From Gemmatimonadota bacterium (GTDB lineage Bacteria > Gemmatimonadota > Gemmatimonadetes > Gemmatimonadales > Gemmatimonadaceae): a stretch of DNA of 64,000 nucleotides. The translations under genes were made by a program, and so were the position numbers. Within the stretch, counting starts at the first letter, position 1; every line of letters begins with the position of its first letter. The notes below the pieces were generated by a model. The model searched no databases and was not told the DNA's origin. It saw nothing but the letters and a program-made list of their open reading frames with translations. The stretch spans positions 1-64,000 of the forward strand of contig VGVM01000006.1 of the NCBI GenBank assembly GCA_016874035.1, in the 5' to 3' direction. Positions 1-8,280 of the stretch are shown piece by piece.

Positions 1-224
<224 letters not shown>

Positions 225-226
225 AC

Positions 227-258
227 CCCCCTTACACTGCAAGGGGGACACATTTTTT
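227..258 (+). terminator. Hairpin plus T-tract in the 23S-5S spacer
   Basis: A perfect 7-bp stem (227-233 with 241-247, ccccctt/aaggggg) encloses a 7-base loop. It is followed after ACACA by six T residues (253-258). The shape is that of an intrinsic terminator, yet it lies upstream of the 5S gene. It could be an attenuating terminator, or a processing hairpin at the 23S 3' end. The rest of the spacer (259-351) holds nothing else that I recognise. Confidence 0.45.
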
Positions 259-351
259 CAACTTCGCAGAGCAATCGCACGATCTCCGACTGGGTTTCCA
301 GTCGGCGATTCGGACTACCACGTTCACCCCATTTCCATTGTTCTCTAATCG

Positions 352-466
352 CTGGCGACTAGAGCGTAGGGGCCACACTCGTTCCCATTCCGAACACGAT
401 CGTTAAGCCCTACAGCGCCGATGGTACTCCGATCGAGAGATCGCGGGAGAGTAGGCCGTCGCCGGC
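352..466 (+). rRNA. rrf: 5S ribosomal RNA
   Basis: The segment has the length (about 115 nt) and landmarks of 5S rRNA. The 5' ctggcgac pairs with the 3' gtcgccgg to close helix I. The central part contains the conserved ccattccgaacacg block (loop C region) and the later gatggtact and gggagagtagg segments. It follows the 23S 3' end on the same strand and is followed at once by a strong terminator, completing the rRNA operon. End positions are good to a few bases. Confidence 0.9.
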
Positions 467-476
467 ACCTCATTGC

Positions 477-506
477 AAAGCCCCTGGGCAACCGCCCGGG
501 GGCTTT
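477..506 (+). terminator. Rho-independent terminator of the rRNA operon
   Basis: A 13-bp stem (477-489 with 494-506, aaagcccctgggc against gcccgggggcttt, one G-T wobble) closes a four-base loop and ends in a short T run. It stands 11 bases after 5S rRNA and 43 bases before era, so it ends the ribosomal RNA transcript. Confidence 0.85.
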
Positions 507-548
507 GTGCTTTCCGTGGCCTCCCATCCACCCAACTCGTCTTCCAGT

Positions 549-1421
549 ATGCCACGCTGCGGCTACGTCGCCCTGATCGGACGCCCGAACGCCGGGAAAT
601 CGTCGCTGCTCAACCGATGGGTGGGCGAGCACGTTTCCATCGTCAGCCCGAAGCCGCAAACCACACGTGCGAGGTCGGTCGGCCTGCTCACCCGCGACGA
701 CTGGCAGATCGTGTTCTGCGACACGCCGGGGATGCTCGACAGCTCCCGGGACGCTCTCGACGACGCCATGCGCGAGGCGACCACGCGGGCGCACCAGGAC
801 GCGGACATCACGGTGCATCTCTTCGACGGAACTGTGCCTGGTGACCGGCCACGGGCCGCCGAGCGAACGAACGAACGGGACACCCTGGTCGCAATCACCA
901 AGTGCGACCTCCTCCCAGAGGCGACGCGCCGGCTGTGGAGGGAAGCGGTCCCCTCCGCGGCCCACGTTTCCGCCGTAACCGCCGAAGGCCTGCCCGAGCT
1001 GCTTGAACAGGTCGTCGCGCGCCTTCCCGAAGGCCCATGGGTGTATCCCGCCGACGACATCGGCACGGCGACGATGCGTGAGCTCGCCGCCGAGTACGTG
1101 CGTGAAGCGGCGCTGCACGTCCTGGACGATGAAGTTCCGCACGCACTGGCCTGTGACGTCGAGGAGTATCGAGAGGATCGGACACCGGTGTACATTCGTG
1201 CGACCCTCTACGTCGAACGCGAATCGCAGAAGCGAATCGTGATCGGCAGCGGAGGGGCACAGATCCGGAAGATCGGTGCAGCGGCGCGCGCGGCCATTGA
1301 GCGGATCGCCGCACAGAAGGTCTTCCTCGACCTGTGGGTGAAGGTGCTCCCGAACTGGCGGCGCGACGCGGCGAGCATCCGCCGGTTCGGCCTGTCCCAT
1401 GGTAAACCAGGATCCCGATGA
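549..1421 (+). CDS. era: GTPase Era
   Basis: Era binds the 3' end of 16S rRNA and assists 30S ribosome maturation. The 290-residue product has the family's usual length and order: a P-loop GRPNAGKS at residues 11-18, DTPG at 58-61, a G4 motif TKCD at 117-120 (Thr in place of the usual Asn), then a C-terminal KH domain with the GSGG loop near residue 240. The ATG at 549 is chosen because Era proteins begin just before the P-loop; an in-frame GTG at 507 would add 14 unrelated residues and overlap the terminator. Its stop overlaps the next start (ATGA). Confidence 0.95.
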   Translation: MPRCGYVALIGRPNAGKSSLLNRWVGEHVSIVSPKPQTTRARSVGLLTRDDWQIVFCDTPGMLDSSRDALDDAMREATTRAHQDADITVHLFDGTVPGDRPRAAERTNERDTLVAITKCDLLPEATRRLWREAVPSAAHVSAVTAEGLPELLEQVVARLPEGPWVYPADDIGTATMRELAAEYVREAALHVLDDEVPHALACDVEEYREDRTPVYIRATLYVERESQKRIVIGSGGAQIRKIGAAARAAIERIAAQKVFLDLWVKVLPNWRRDAASIRRFGLSHGKPGSR

Positions 1422-1588
1422 CACTGGCCCCAGAACTTCTCGAGATACTCGCGTGCCCGAAGTGCAAGGCCGCGCTCAAGTATCGCACGGATCCGGAGTC
1501 GCTCGACTGCGGCGCATGCAAGCTGCGGTACGAAGTGCGAGACGGTATCCCGGTATTGTTGATTGACGAGGCCAAGCCGCTCGCCTAA
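1418..1588 (+). CDS. Trm112 family zinc-ribbon protein
   Basis: This 56-residue protein has the compact Trm112-like fold of the bacterial YcaR family. It carries CPKC at residues 13-16 and CGAC at 31-34, presumably four zinc ligands, and ends with the typical RDGIPVLL-type motif. The bacterial relatives have no settled role; eukaryotic Trm112 activates methyltransferases. The ATG overlaps the era stop codon (ATGA at 1418-1421), implying coupled translation. The start of the next gene may overlap or closely follow its end. Confidence 0.85.
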   Translation: MTLAPELLEILACPKCKAALKYRTDPESLDCGACKLRYEVRDGIPVLLIDEAKPLA

Positions 1589-1604
1589 CGCGGCGGCCGG
1601 GCGG

Positions 1605-2597
1605 GTGCTGTCCAGGCACGCCGTCGTCGGCGTCGGACTCCTCGGCGCGCTCCTGGCCTGCCCGAAGACCGGCAGCGCACAGGGGCCTGCCACCGAGGGC
1701 GCCGTGTTCCTCCTCATCCCCTTGGGCGCACGGGCCGTCAGCCTTGGCGAATCCGTTGCCGCCACGCGACTCGGGGCCGAAGGTGCGCTCTGGAACCCGG
1801 CATCGCTGGCCTGGGCGACGTCGCGTGAGCTGGTGTACGATCACGTTGGCGAGACGTTCGTGCTGCCAAGCGCCGACGTGCTCAGCTTCGTGCTTCCCGC
1901 CGGCCGTGCCGGGTCCGTGGGTGGTGCCGTGCGCTACTTCAACTTCGGCGATCAGGAAGCCACCGACCCGTTCGGCACGGTCATCGGCACGCTCTATTCG
2001 CGCGCGACCGTTCTCACCGGCTCCTATGCCGCGACGTTCGGCCAACGCGTGGCGGCCGGCGTCAGTGCGCATTGGGTACGCCAGGGCGACAGTTGCGGCG
2101 GTTCGTGCCCCGGCGCACACACGTTCTCCGTGTCCACGACTGCGTTCGACGTGGGCGTGCAGGCCGCTGACGTGCGGGCGACGGGGATTACGCTGGCCGC
2201 CAGCATCCGGAACCTCGGGTTCGGCCTGCAGGTCAACGATGCCGAGCAGACCGACCCGCTACCCACACGTCTTCACCTCGGGGCTTCCTACCGCGTCGCC
2301 CGAGCCGGGCAGTGGCGATCCGGCCTGGCGATGTCCGTGAGCGGCGAAGTGGTCACGCTGAAGACCTTCACGTCGCCGTCGCTCCGCCTGGGTACCGAGT
2401 TCGCACTGTCGAACGTCCTGATGGTGCGGCTTGGCACTGCCATTCGCGCGCCGGTCGGAGCGCCCTGGGGGTCAGCCGGGATCGGCGTTCGCCGCGGCAG
2501 GCTGGGACTCGATTTCGCGCGGACGATTGGCGGGTCAGCAGCGGACGCCGGTACCCCGCCCACATATGTCTCGCTCCGGGTCGGCTTCGGGCGATGA
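1605..2597 (+). CDS. PorV/PorQ-like outer membrane beta-barrel protein
   Basis: The product (about 330 residues) starts with a signal-peptide-like segment (a hydrophobic stretch ending near ...GSAQ). It continues with the GARAVSLGESVAA and ALWNPASLAW motifs typical of the UPF0164/PorV-PorQ family, whose members are FadL-like barrels; PorV takes part in type IX secretion in Bacteroidota. The rest is Gly-, Ser- and Thr-rich with alternating hydrophobic strands. I prefer the GTG at 1605, which puts the signal peptide at the N-terminus; a TTG at 1563 would overlap the previous gene. Its stop overlaps the next start (ATGA). Whether this organism has type IX secretion cannot be told from this window. 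Confidence 0.7.
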   Translation: MLSRHAVVGVGLLGALLACPKTGSAQGPATEGAVFLLIPLGARAVSLGESVAATRLGAEGALWNPASLAWATSRELVYDHVGETFVLPSADVLSFVLPAGRAGSVGGAVRYFNFGDQEATDPFGTVIGTLYSRATVLTGSYAATFGQRVAAGVSAHWVRQGDSCGGSCPGAHTFSVSTTAFDVGVQAADVRATGITLAASIRNLGFGLQVNDAEQTDPLPTRLHLGASYRVARAGQWRSGLAMSVSGEVVTLKTFTSPSLRLGTEFALSNVLMVRLGTAIRAPVGAPWGSAGIGVRRGRLGLDFARTIGGSAADAGTPPTYVSLRVGFGR

Positions 2598-3496
2598 GCC
2601 CCCGACCCGATGCGCTTGGCCCCAGCGGCGCTGCACGGCAGCTGACCGCCGTCGCCACATCGCTCGCGGTGCTGATGCTGGGCACCATACCCGGCGGCGC
2701 CGGTCGTGTCGGTGCACAGCCAAGCCCCAAGCCGGTCGGTGTGGCGAAGTCCGCATCCGAGGCCGCACCGCGCGACACGCTGCCGCGGTGGGGGGTGAGT
2801 CGCCTCGTGAATCCGCGCCCCGACTCGGCTTGGTGGGTGCCCCTCGCGTCGGCCACGTTGCCCGGATACGGCCAGCGGGTATTGCGGCAGGATCGGTTCC
2901 TTGGGTACGCCGCTATCGAGCTGGCGACGATCCTCGGCTACGCGAACCAGTCGGTGAATGTGCGCCGTGAGAGGCAGCGGTACCTCGCGCTCGCCCGCGA
3001 CGTAGCGCGGGCGTTTGTGCCCGGGAACGACCTGCTCGGGTCGTGGGCCTACTACGAAGACATGGAAAAGCACCTCGAAAGCGGGGTCTTTGATCGGACG
3101 CCGGGCACGGGGGTCTTTTCGCCTGAGGTGGATACGAGCACGTACAACGGGAAACTGTGGTTGCGCGCGCGCCTCCTGTCCAACTGGCCAAACCCTGGTG
3201 TGGAGCCGCCGTACGATTCGCCGGAACACCAGGCCGCCAGGCAGTACTACAGCCGCCTGGCCGTACATCCCGAGTTTCGATGGTCGTGGCGTAATGCCCA
3301 GCTCGAGTGGGACGTGTACCGGCAGGCAATCCGGCGAAAGAACGACGCGAGCCGAGAAGCCAGGCAGTACCTCGCCGCCCTGGCGCTGAATCACCTCATT
3401 TCGGCCGTGGACGCCTTTGTGTCGGTCCGGCTGAGGGGCGGTTTGGGCGCGGGACCGGCTCGAATCGAGTTTGCCGTACCGGCCCGGGTCCCGTGA
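2594..3496 (+). CDS. Exported protein of unknown function (DUF5683-like)
   Basis: I do not recognise this 300-residue protein with certainty. A hydrophobic N-terminus (LTAVATSLAVLMLG) suggests export. A segment around residues 75-115, with a LPGYGQ motif and a glycine/alanine-rich stretch, recalls the small membrane-associated DUF5683 proteins found beside outer-membrane proteins in Bacteroidota and relatives. The middle is rich in Trp, Tyr and Arg and looks soluble. The ATG at 2594 overlaps the stop of the PorV-like gene, so the two are probably made together and may act at the same membrane. Confidence 0.6.
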   Translation: MSPRPDALGPSGAARQLTAVATSLAVLMLGTIPGGAGRVGAQPSPKPVGVAKSASEAAPRDTLPRWGVSRLVNPRPDSAWWVPLASATLPGYGQRVLRQDRFLGYAAIELATILGYANQSVNVRRERQRYLALARDVARAFVPGNDLLGSWAYYEDMEKHLESGVFDRTPGTGVFSPEVDTSTYNGKLWLRARLLSNWPNPGVEPPYDSPEHQAARQYYSRLAVHPEFRWSWRNAQLEWDVYRQAIRRKNDASREARQYLAALALNHLISAVDAFVSVRLRGGLGAGPARIEFAVPARVP

Positions 3497-3526
3497 CGGC
3501 GCCGCAAGTCGTTGCCGTCACAAACT

Positions 3527-3555
3527 TTGACAGTCCTCCGCGCGGGGCCTAATTT
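3527..3555 (+). promoter_or_regulatory. Sigma-70-type promoter before the GGDEF gene
   Basis: A perfect -35 box TTGACA (3527-3532) is separated by exactly 17 bases from a -10 box TAATTT (3550-3555). The predicted transcription start is near 3562. The first in-frame start codon after it is TTG at 3579, so the leader would be only about 17 bases. Confidence 0.7.
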
Positions 3556-3643
3556 TGCCCCAGCTCCCGTCCACGCGCTTGCAACAGCCCACCGCATTCA
3601 TTCTCGCCCCTGAGGGGTCGGCACTGCCTGAAGCCGTGCAGGA

Positions 3644-4480
3644 TTGGCTTACGGGGAGGCGCGTGCCTGTCGTGACGCTTGCCGTCGGCTCAAGAACGAC
3701 TCATTCACCGCGATCGTCCCGGTGTGCGTGTGCGCCGGAGACGATGATGAAGCGTTCTCCGCTGCCTTCGACGCCAAGGCCGACGAAGTCCTGCGCGACT
3801 CGGCGCGACCGTTGGAAGTGGGCCTGCGGCTCGACGCGCTGCTGCGCCGGTCCGACCGCGATACGTTCGTGCATCCTTCGACGCGCCTGCCCGGCGCGGT
3901 GGAGATCGAGGCGGACATCGCGCGCCGGATCGAGAACAAGGAGTTCTTCGCCGTATGCTATGCGGATCTGGATCACTTCAAGGAATACAACGACCGGTAC
4001 AGCTACTACGACGGCGATCGCGTCATCAGGATCCTGTCGAAGATCCTGCACGACGTGGTGAAGGGTACGTGTGGTGAGGCGGCATTCGTCGGCCATATCG
4101 GGGGCGATGACTTCCTGTTCATCATGCCGGTGGAGCAGGTCGCGGAAACTTGCGGCGAAATCGTCCATGCCTTTGACACGCTGATCCCGTTCCAATATTC
4201 CGAGCAGGACCGCCGTGCGGGGTACTATTTTGGAAAGGATCGCCGGGGACAACTGCATAAGGTCCCGCTCATGTCCGTGTCGATCGGGGTGGTTACGAAC
4301 GAACGGCGCCAGTTCACGCATACTGCACAGGTCAGCGAGCTGGCGACGGAGATGAAGAGCTACGCGAAGTCCTTGCCGGGATCGGTGTACACGATCGACC
4401 GGCGCGGCGATATGCCGACGCCTGCCGATCCCTCCATGTCATTGCCGTCGCATGAAGCTGGATCCGCGGAGGAGCGGTGA
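3644..4480 (+). CDS. GGDEF-domain protein, N-terminus probably frameshifted
   Basis: The 278-residue frame contains a diguanylate-cyclase domain: AVCYADLDHFKEYND-type substrate motif, GGDDF in place of GGDEF (residues 153-157), and a MSVSIGVV strand. No RxxD inhibitory site precedes GGDDF. Before it lies a remnant of a receiver-like domain (ACRRLKND...FTAIVPV). The frame has a stop at 3629-3631 and only a TTG start at 3644. The preceding frame, open from TTG 3579, encodes a plausible receiver N-terminus (FILAPEGSALPEA...) and fades at about 3665-3690. I infer an out-of-frame deletion or a sequence error joining the two halves. The stop overlaps the next start (GTGA). It may make c-di-GMP, or it may be damaged. 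Confidence 0.65.
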   Translation: MAYGEARACRDACRRLKNDSFTAIVPVCVCAGDDDEAFSAAFDAKADEVLRDSARPLEVGLRLDALLRRSDRDTFVHPSTRLPGAVEIEADIARRIENKEFFAVCYADLDHFKEYNDRYSYYDGDRVIRILSKILHDVVKGTCGEAAFVGHIGGDDFLFIMPVEQVAETCGEIVHAFDTLIPFQYSEQDRRAGYYFGKDRRGQLHKVPLMSVSIGVVTNERRQFTHTAQVSELATEMKSYAKSLPGSVYTIDRRGDMPTPADPSMSLPSHEAGSAEER

Positions 4481-5502
4481 ACGTCACGTGCCCTGATTGT
4501 CAATCCGTCTTTCGAGTGGACCCCGCCAAGGTTCCCATTGGCGGAGTCCGCGCGCGTTGCTCGATTTGCGGCGGAGTAATCGCCGTCGGCGGCGCGGCAC
4601 TCGAGGAATCTCCGCGCCCCCAAGCGACAACCACGCCGGCACCTGCAGCTGCTGCCGCCGCTGTAGCCGTACCACCGGCACCACCGACCACAGCCGTGTC
4701 GGCACCGCCACCGGCACCGCCGGCGGCACCGCCCGCCGTACCGCCGCCGAGCCCGCCGACGCCGCGACCGATGTCGCCCGCTGCGCCAATGGGGGCGCCG
4801 CGGCCCAGCACATCCGTGCCCGCTCCGGCGATGCCAGTCGCCCCTCCGACGCCGGCCGTGCGGCCACCGCTTGCCCCCTCGCCGCTCGCCCCGCCGTTTC
4901 AGGCTCCGCCACGACCGGCGGCGCCTCCGGCGCCGATGGCAGCTCCGTCGGTCACGCCGCCGGTCGCTCCATTCTCTCCGCCAGCCGCACCAGCCGCACC
5001 AGCCGCACCAGCGGCGCCAGCACCGTCGCCGGTTGCTGCTACGCCGCCAGCCGCGCCAGTCGCACCGGTTGTGCCAGATGCGCCGGTGATCGCGCCCCCG
5101 CCCGCGGAGACTCTGCGACCCGAGGCCCCCGCGCCTGCACCCGCGCCGCCCGCGCCGCCCGCTCGGAGCACGGCGAGCCCAACGGTCGAGACGCCTACCG
5201 TTCCGCAACCGGCCGCGCAGTCGCAAAAGCCGAAGCGGGCGATCAACCCGTTCCTGTCGTCCGACCCCGGCATGAAGGCAAAACGCCTCGCACGGGCCCT
5301 CGTGAGCGACATGATCGCGTACCTGCCCGCCAAGCGCGAAGAAGGGTTGCGGGACGGCACGCTCAAGGCGCTGTTTCGCGAGGAAATCAAGAAGAGCTAC
5401 GAGGAGTACGTTGAGCAGATCGGGAAGGAGATGGCCGAGAGCACGACCCACTTCCAGGACGCGCTCAACGACATCCTTGCCGACGGTCGCAAGATGTTCT
5501 GA
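4477..5502 (+). CDS. Zinc-ribbon protein with long Pro/Ala linker (MJ0042-type)
   Basis: The 341-residue protein has three parts. Residues 1-40 form an MJ0042-type zinc ribbon with CPDC near residues 5-8 and CSIC near 28-31. Residues about 48-245 are an almost pure Pro/Ala/Val linker with short repeats. Residues about 250-341 form a compact, charged, helical domain (NPFLSSDPGMKAKRLARALVSD... to the C-terminus). No membrane segment is visible. Similar zinc-ribbon/low-complexity proteins occur in motile delta-proteobacteria-like phyla, but I cannot name a function. GTG at 4477 is chosen because a strong GGAG site lies just upstream; it overlaps the GGDEF gene's stop. Confidence 0.7.
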   Translation: MNVTCPDCQSVFRVDPAKVPIGGVRARCSICGGVIAVGGAALEESPRPQATTTPAPAAAAAAVAVPPAPPTTAVSAPPPAPPAAPPAVPPPSPPTPRPMSPAAPMGAPRPSTSVPAPAMPVAPPTPAVRPPLAPSPLAPPFQAPPRPAAPPAPMAAPSVTPPVAPFSPPAAPAAPAAPAAPAPSPVAATPPAAPVAPVVPDAPVIAPPPAETLRPEAPAPAPAPPAPPARSTASPTVETPTVPQPAAQSQKPKRAINPFLSSDPGMKAKRLARALVSDMIAYLPAKREEGLRDGTLKALFREEIKKSYEEYVEQIGKEMAESTTHFQDALNDILADGRKMF

Positions 5503-5570
5503 GCGGGCTGCGGCCGGGGGAGGCGCCCTATGCCGGCCCCAGCGGTGCTGCTAACTTTTGTGAGTCGTGC

Positions 5571-5601
5571 GCCGCTCTCCGGACCGCGGAGGGCGGCTTT
5601 T
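5571..5601 (+). terminator. Rho-independent terminator before prfB
   Basis: An 11-bp stem (5571-5581 with 5587-5597, one wobble) with a five-base loop is followed by TTTT. It lies 68 bases after the zinc-ribbon gene and ends 17 bases before the prfB ATG, so it separates the era-side operon from prfB-lysS. No clear promoter for prfB is visible in what remains. Confidence 0.75.
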
Positions 5602-5618
5602 CGCTTCCTGAACCACCC

Positions 5619-6738
5619 ATGGCCGAATCCGAACGCGCCCGATCGCTCAAGCTTGACGAAGACCGCCTCGCGGAGCTTCGGGGGTACCTTTGACCTCGAT
5701 CGCAAACGCGCGGCGCTGAGCGCGCTCGAAGCGGAAATGGCGGGCGCGGACTTCTGGTCCAACCAAGACCGCGCCAAGGCGGTGGTCCAGGAGATCAAGG
5801 GACTCAAGGGCTGGACCGAGTCGTTTGACAAGTTGTGGTCCCGGGTGCAAGGCGCGATCGAGATGGACTCGCTGCTCGCCGCCGATCCCGACGCCGAGAT
5901 GATCGCCGAGCTCGACCGCGAGGTCAGTGCGATTCACGACGAGACGGACGCGTTCAAGCTGAAGTCCCTCCTTCAGGGACCCGACGACGGGCGTGATGCA
6001 CAGGTGGAGATCGCGGCGGGCGCCGGCGGCACGGAAGCCCAGGACTGGGCCATGATGCTCATGCGGATGTACACGCGCTGGGCCGAGCGCCGCGGGTACA
6101 CCGTTGACGTCGTGGACATGAGCGAAGGCGAAGAGGCCGGGATCAAGGGTGCGGTGCTCGAGATCAAGGGCGCGTACTCGTACGGCTTCCTCCGACCGGA
6201 GACGGGGATCCACCGGCTCGTGCGCATCTCGCCGTTCGACTCGCAGGCCCGCCGGCACACCAGTTTCGCATCGGTGTTCGTCTACCCCGTCGTGGACACG
6301 GATATCAACATCGAGATTCGCGACGAAGACATCCGGATGGACGTGTTCCGTGCCTCAGGGGCGGGCGGCCAGCATGTGAACAAGACCAGCTCGGCCGTGC
6401 GACTGACGCACATCCCGACCGGCATCGTGGTCTCGTGCCAGCAGGAACGCAGTCAGGGCAAGAACCGCGCGACCGCGATGAAGCAGCTGAAGAACAAGCT
6501 GTACCAGCGCGAACTCGAGAAGCAGGCCGCACTCAAGGCGAAGATGGACGCCAACAAGCAGGACGTCAGCTTTGGCAGCCAGGCCCGCAGCTATGTGTTC
6601 CAACCGTACACCATGGTCAACGACCACCGCACGGAGCTGAAGGTGACGGATGTACAGAAAGTGATGGATGGCGGGATCGATCCGTTCATCGAGGCGTACC
6701 TCAAGCAACAGGGATCTGTCTCAATGGGGGCGGCGTAA
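5619..6738 (+). CDS. prfB: Peptide chain release factor 2 (programmed +1 frameshift)
   Basis: RF2 recognises UGA and UAA stop codons and releases the finished peptide. The codon-recognition tripeptide SPF lies at residues 204-206 and the catalytic GGQ at 249-251, as expected for a 372-residue RF2. The true start is the ATG at 5619: it opens 24 codons that end at an in-frame TGA (5691-5693), and a +1 slip on CTT at 5688-5690 leads into the main frame at 5692. The coding sequence is therefore 5619-5690 joined to 5692-6738. A reading frame with no stop back to about 5530 exists but gives an unrelated N-terminus. lysS follows directly, the prfB-lysS order also seen in E. coli. Confidence 0.95.
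5680..5694 (+). promoter_or_regulatory. prfB programmed +1 frameshift site
   Basis: The sequence CGGGGGTACCTTTGAC (5679-5694) is the canonical RF2 autoregulation site. A Shine-Dalgarno-like GGGGG stands three bases before the slippery CTT, which is followed by the in-frame stop TGA and a C. When RF2 is scarce, termination at UGA is slow, the ribosome slips one base forward and full RF2 is made. Confidence 0.95.
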
Positions 6739-8280
6739 ATGGCTGGAACGGACGAACCCACCGGCGGCGAGTCGGAAGACCTGAACTTCGTCATGCGCGC
6801 GCGACGGGAAAAACTCGACGCGCTCGCGGCACGCGGCGTACCCGCATTCGCCTACGCATTCGACCGTTCCCACCTCGCGGCCCCGGCGGCGGAACTGCTG
6901 GGCGAAGCGGAGGAGGGGCCCGAAGTGCACCTGGCGGGCCGGGTCACGTCGTGGCGGGGCCATGGAAAGTCCGCCTTTGCGCACCTGACGGATCCGTCCG
7001 GCCGGATCCAGCTGTACTTCCGGCAAGACGTGCTGGGCGACGCGTTCGAGATCGCCAAGCTGATAGACCTCGGCGACATCGTCGGCGTGCACGGCCCACT
7101 GTTCCGCACACGGACCGGCGAGGTCACCGTGCGCGTGACGGCATTTGAGATGCTCGCGAAGTCGCTCCGGCCATTGCCGTTCGGCAAGGAAGAGATGGTG
7201 GATGGGCGCCCGGTGCGTCACTCCACGTTCAGCGACGGCGAGCAGCGTTCGCGCCAGCGCTACGCGGACCTCGCGGTCCATCCCGAGGTGCGCGTGATGT
7301 TCACCGCGCGCTCGGCGATGACGAGGGCAGTGCGGACGTTCCTCGACGAGCGCGGGTTCCTCGAGGTCGAGACGCCGGTGCTTCAGCCGCTGTACGGTGG
7401 CGCCGCGGCCAAACCCTTCACCACGCACCACAACGCGCTGGACATGCCGCTGTACCTGCGCATCGCCGACGAGCTCTACCTCAAGCGACTGGTCGTCGGC
7501 GGGCTGGAGCGTGTGTACGAGATCGGGCACGACTTCAGGAACGAAGGCACGGACCGGACGCACAATCCCGAGTTCACGATGCTGGAGTTCTACCAGGCCT
7601 ACGCCGACTACACCGTCATGATGGACCAGGTCGAGGCGCTGATCGGCGCGGCGGCGGAAGCGGTTCGCAAGGCCCTGGCCGCGATCGATCGCCCCGAACA
7701 CGCGGCCGCCTTCGACGCGCACATTGCCGGCGGCGGCTTCCCGCGCGTGGAGTGGGTTCCGTCCCTGAGTCGCGCGATGGGCGTGGCGGACGTGCTCGCC
7801 CTGACGGACGCCGAGTTGCGCACGGCCGCCGAGCGGCGGGGGGTGCACGGCGTCGCGACCCTGTCGAGGCCCAAGCTGCTCGACGAACTCTTCCAGTCGC
7901 ACGTCGAATCGGCGATCGAGCGCCCGACGTTCGTCGTGGATTATCCGCTCGCCCTCTCGCCGCTTGCCAAGCCCAAGCGCGGCAATCCGGCGCTGACCGA
8001 GCGCTTCGAGTTGTTTGCGAAGGGGAAGGAACTCGCGAACGCGTTCAGTGAGCTCAACGACCCCGTGGACCAGCGGCGCCGATTTGAGGACCAGGCGCGC
8101 CTGAAAGCCGGGGGCGACGAGGAAGCGACGGGCGTTGACGAGGATTACCTGCGCGCGATGGAATACGGCATGCCGCCGATGGGCGGCGTCGGAATCGGGA
8201 TGGATCGCCTGTTCATGTACCTGACCGGCATCCAGCACATTCGCGACGCCATCCTCTTTCCGACGATGCGACCGGAATGA
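6739..8280 (+). CDS. lysS: Lysyl-tRNA synthetase, class II
   Basis: The enzyme charges tRNA-Lys. The 513-residue product has the class II layout: an OB-fold anticodon-binding domain at about residues 60-165 (starting VHLAGRVTSWRGHGKSAF), then the catalytic domain with motif 2 (FRNEG...PEFTMLEFYQAY) and motif 3 at the C-terminus (GGVGIGMDRLFMYLTG). It starts at the base after the prfB stop, so the two are cotranscribed. Its stop overlaps the lolC start (ATGA at 8277-8280). Confidence 0.97.
   Translation: MAGTDEPTGGESEDLNFVMRARREKLDALAARGVPAFAYAFDRSHLAAPAAELLGEAEEGPEVHLAGRVTSWRGHGKSAFAHLTDPSGRIQLYFRQDVLGDAFEIAKLIDLGDIVGVHGPLFRTRTGEVTVRVTAFEMLAKSLRPLPFGKEEMVDGRPVRHSTFSDGEQRSRQRYADLAVHPEVRVMFTARSAMTRAVRTFLDERGFLEVETPVLQPLYGGAAAKPFTTHHNALDMPLYLRIADELYLKRLVVGGLERVYEIGHDFRNEGTDRTHNPEFTMLEFYQAYADYTVMMDQVEALIGAAAEAVRKALAAIDRPEHAAAFDAHIAGGGFPRVEWVPSLSRAMGVADVLALTDAELRTAAERRGVHGVATLSRPKLLDELFQSHVESAIERPTFVVDYPLALSPLAKPKRGNPALTERFELFAKGKELANAFSELNDPVDQRRRFEDQARLKAGGDEEATGVDEDYLRAMEYGMPPMGGVGIGMDRLFMYLTGIQHIRDAILFPTMRPE

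Noticed and set aside
4620-5230. Pro/Ala-coding tandem segment as a possible CRISPR or DNA repeat
   Set aside because: The repeats are short, irregular and in frame with the protein; no spacer structure is present.
5530-5618. Open frame of prfB back to an ATG at 5530
   Set aside because: It crosses the terminator hairpin and gives an N-terminus unlike any RF2. The 24-codon frame from 5619 with the frameshift site explains the gene.
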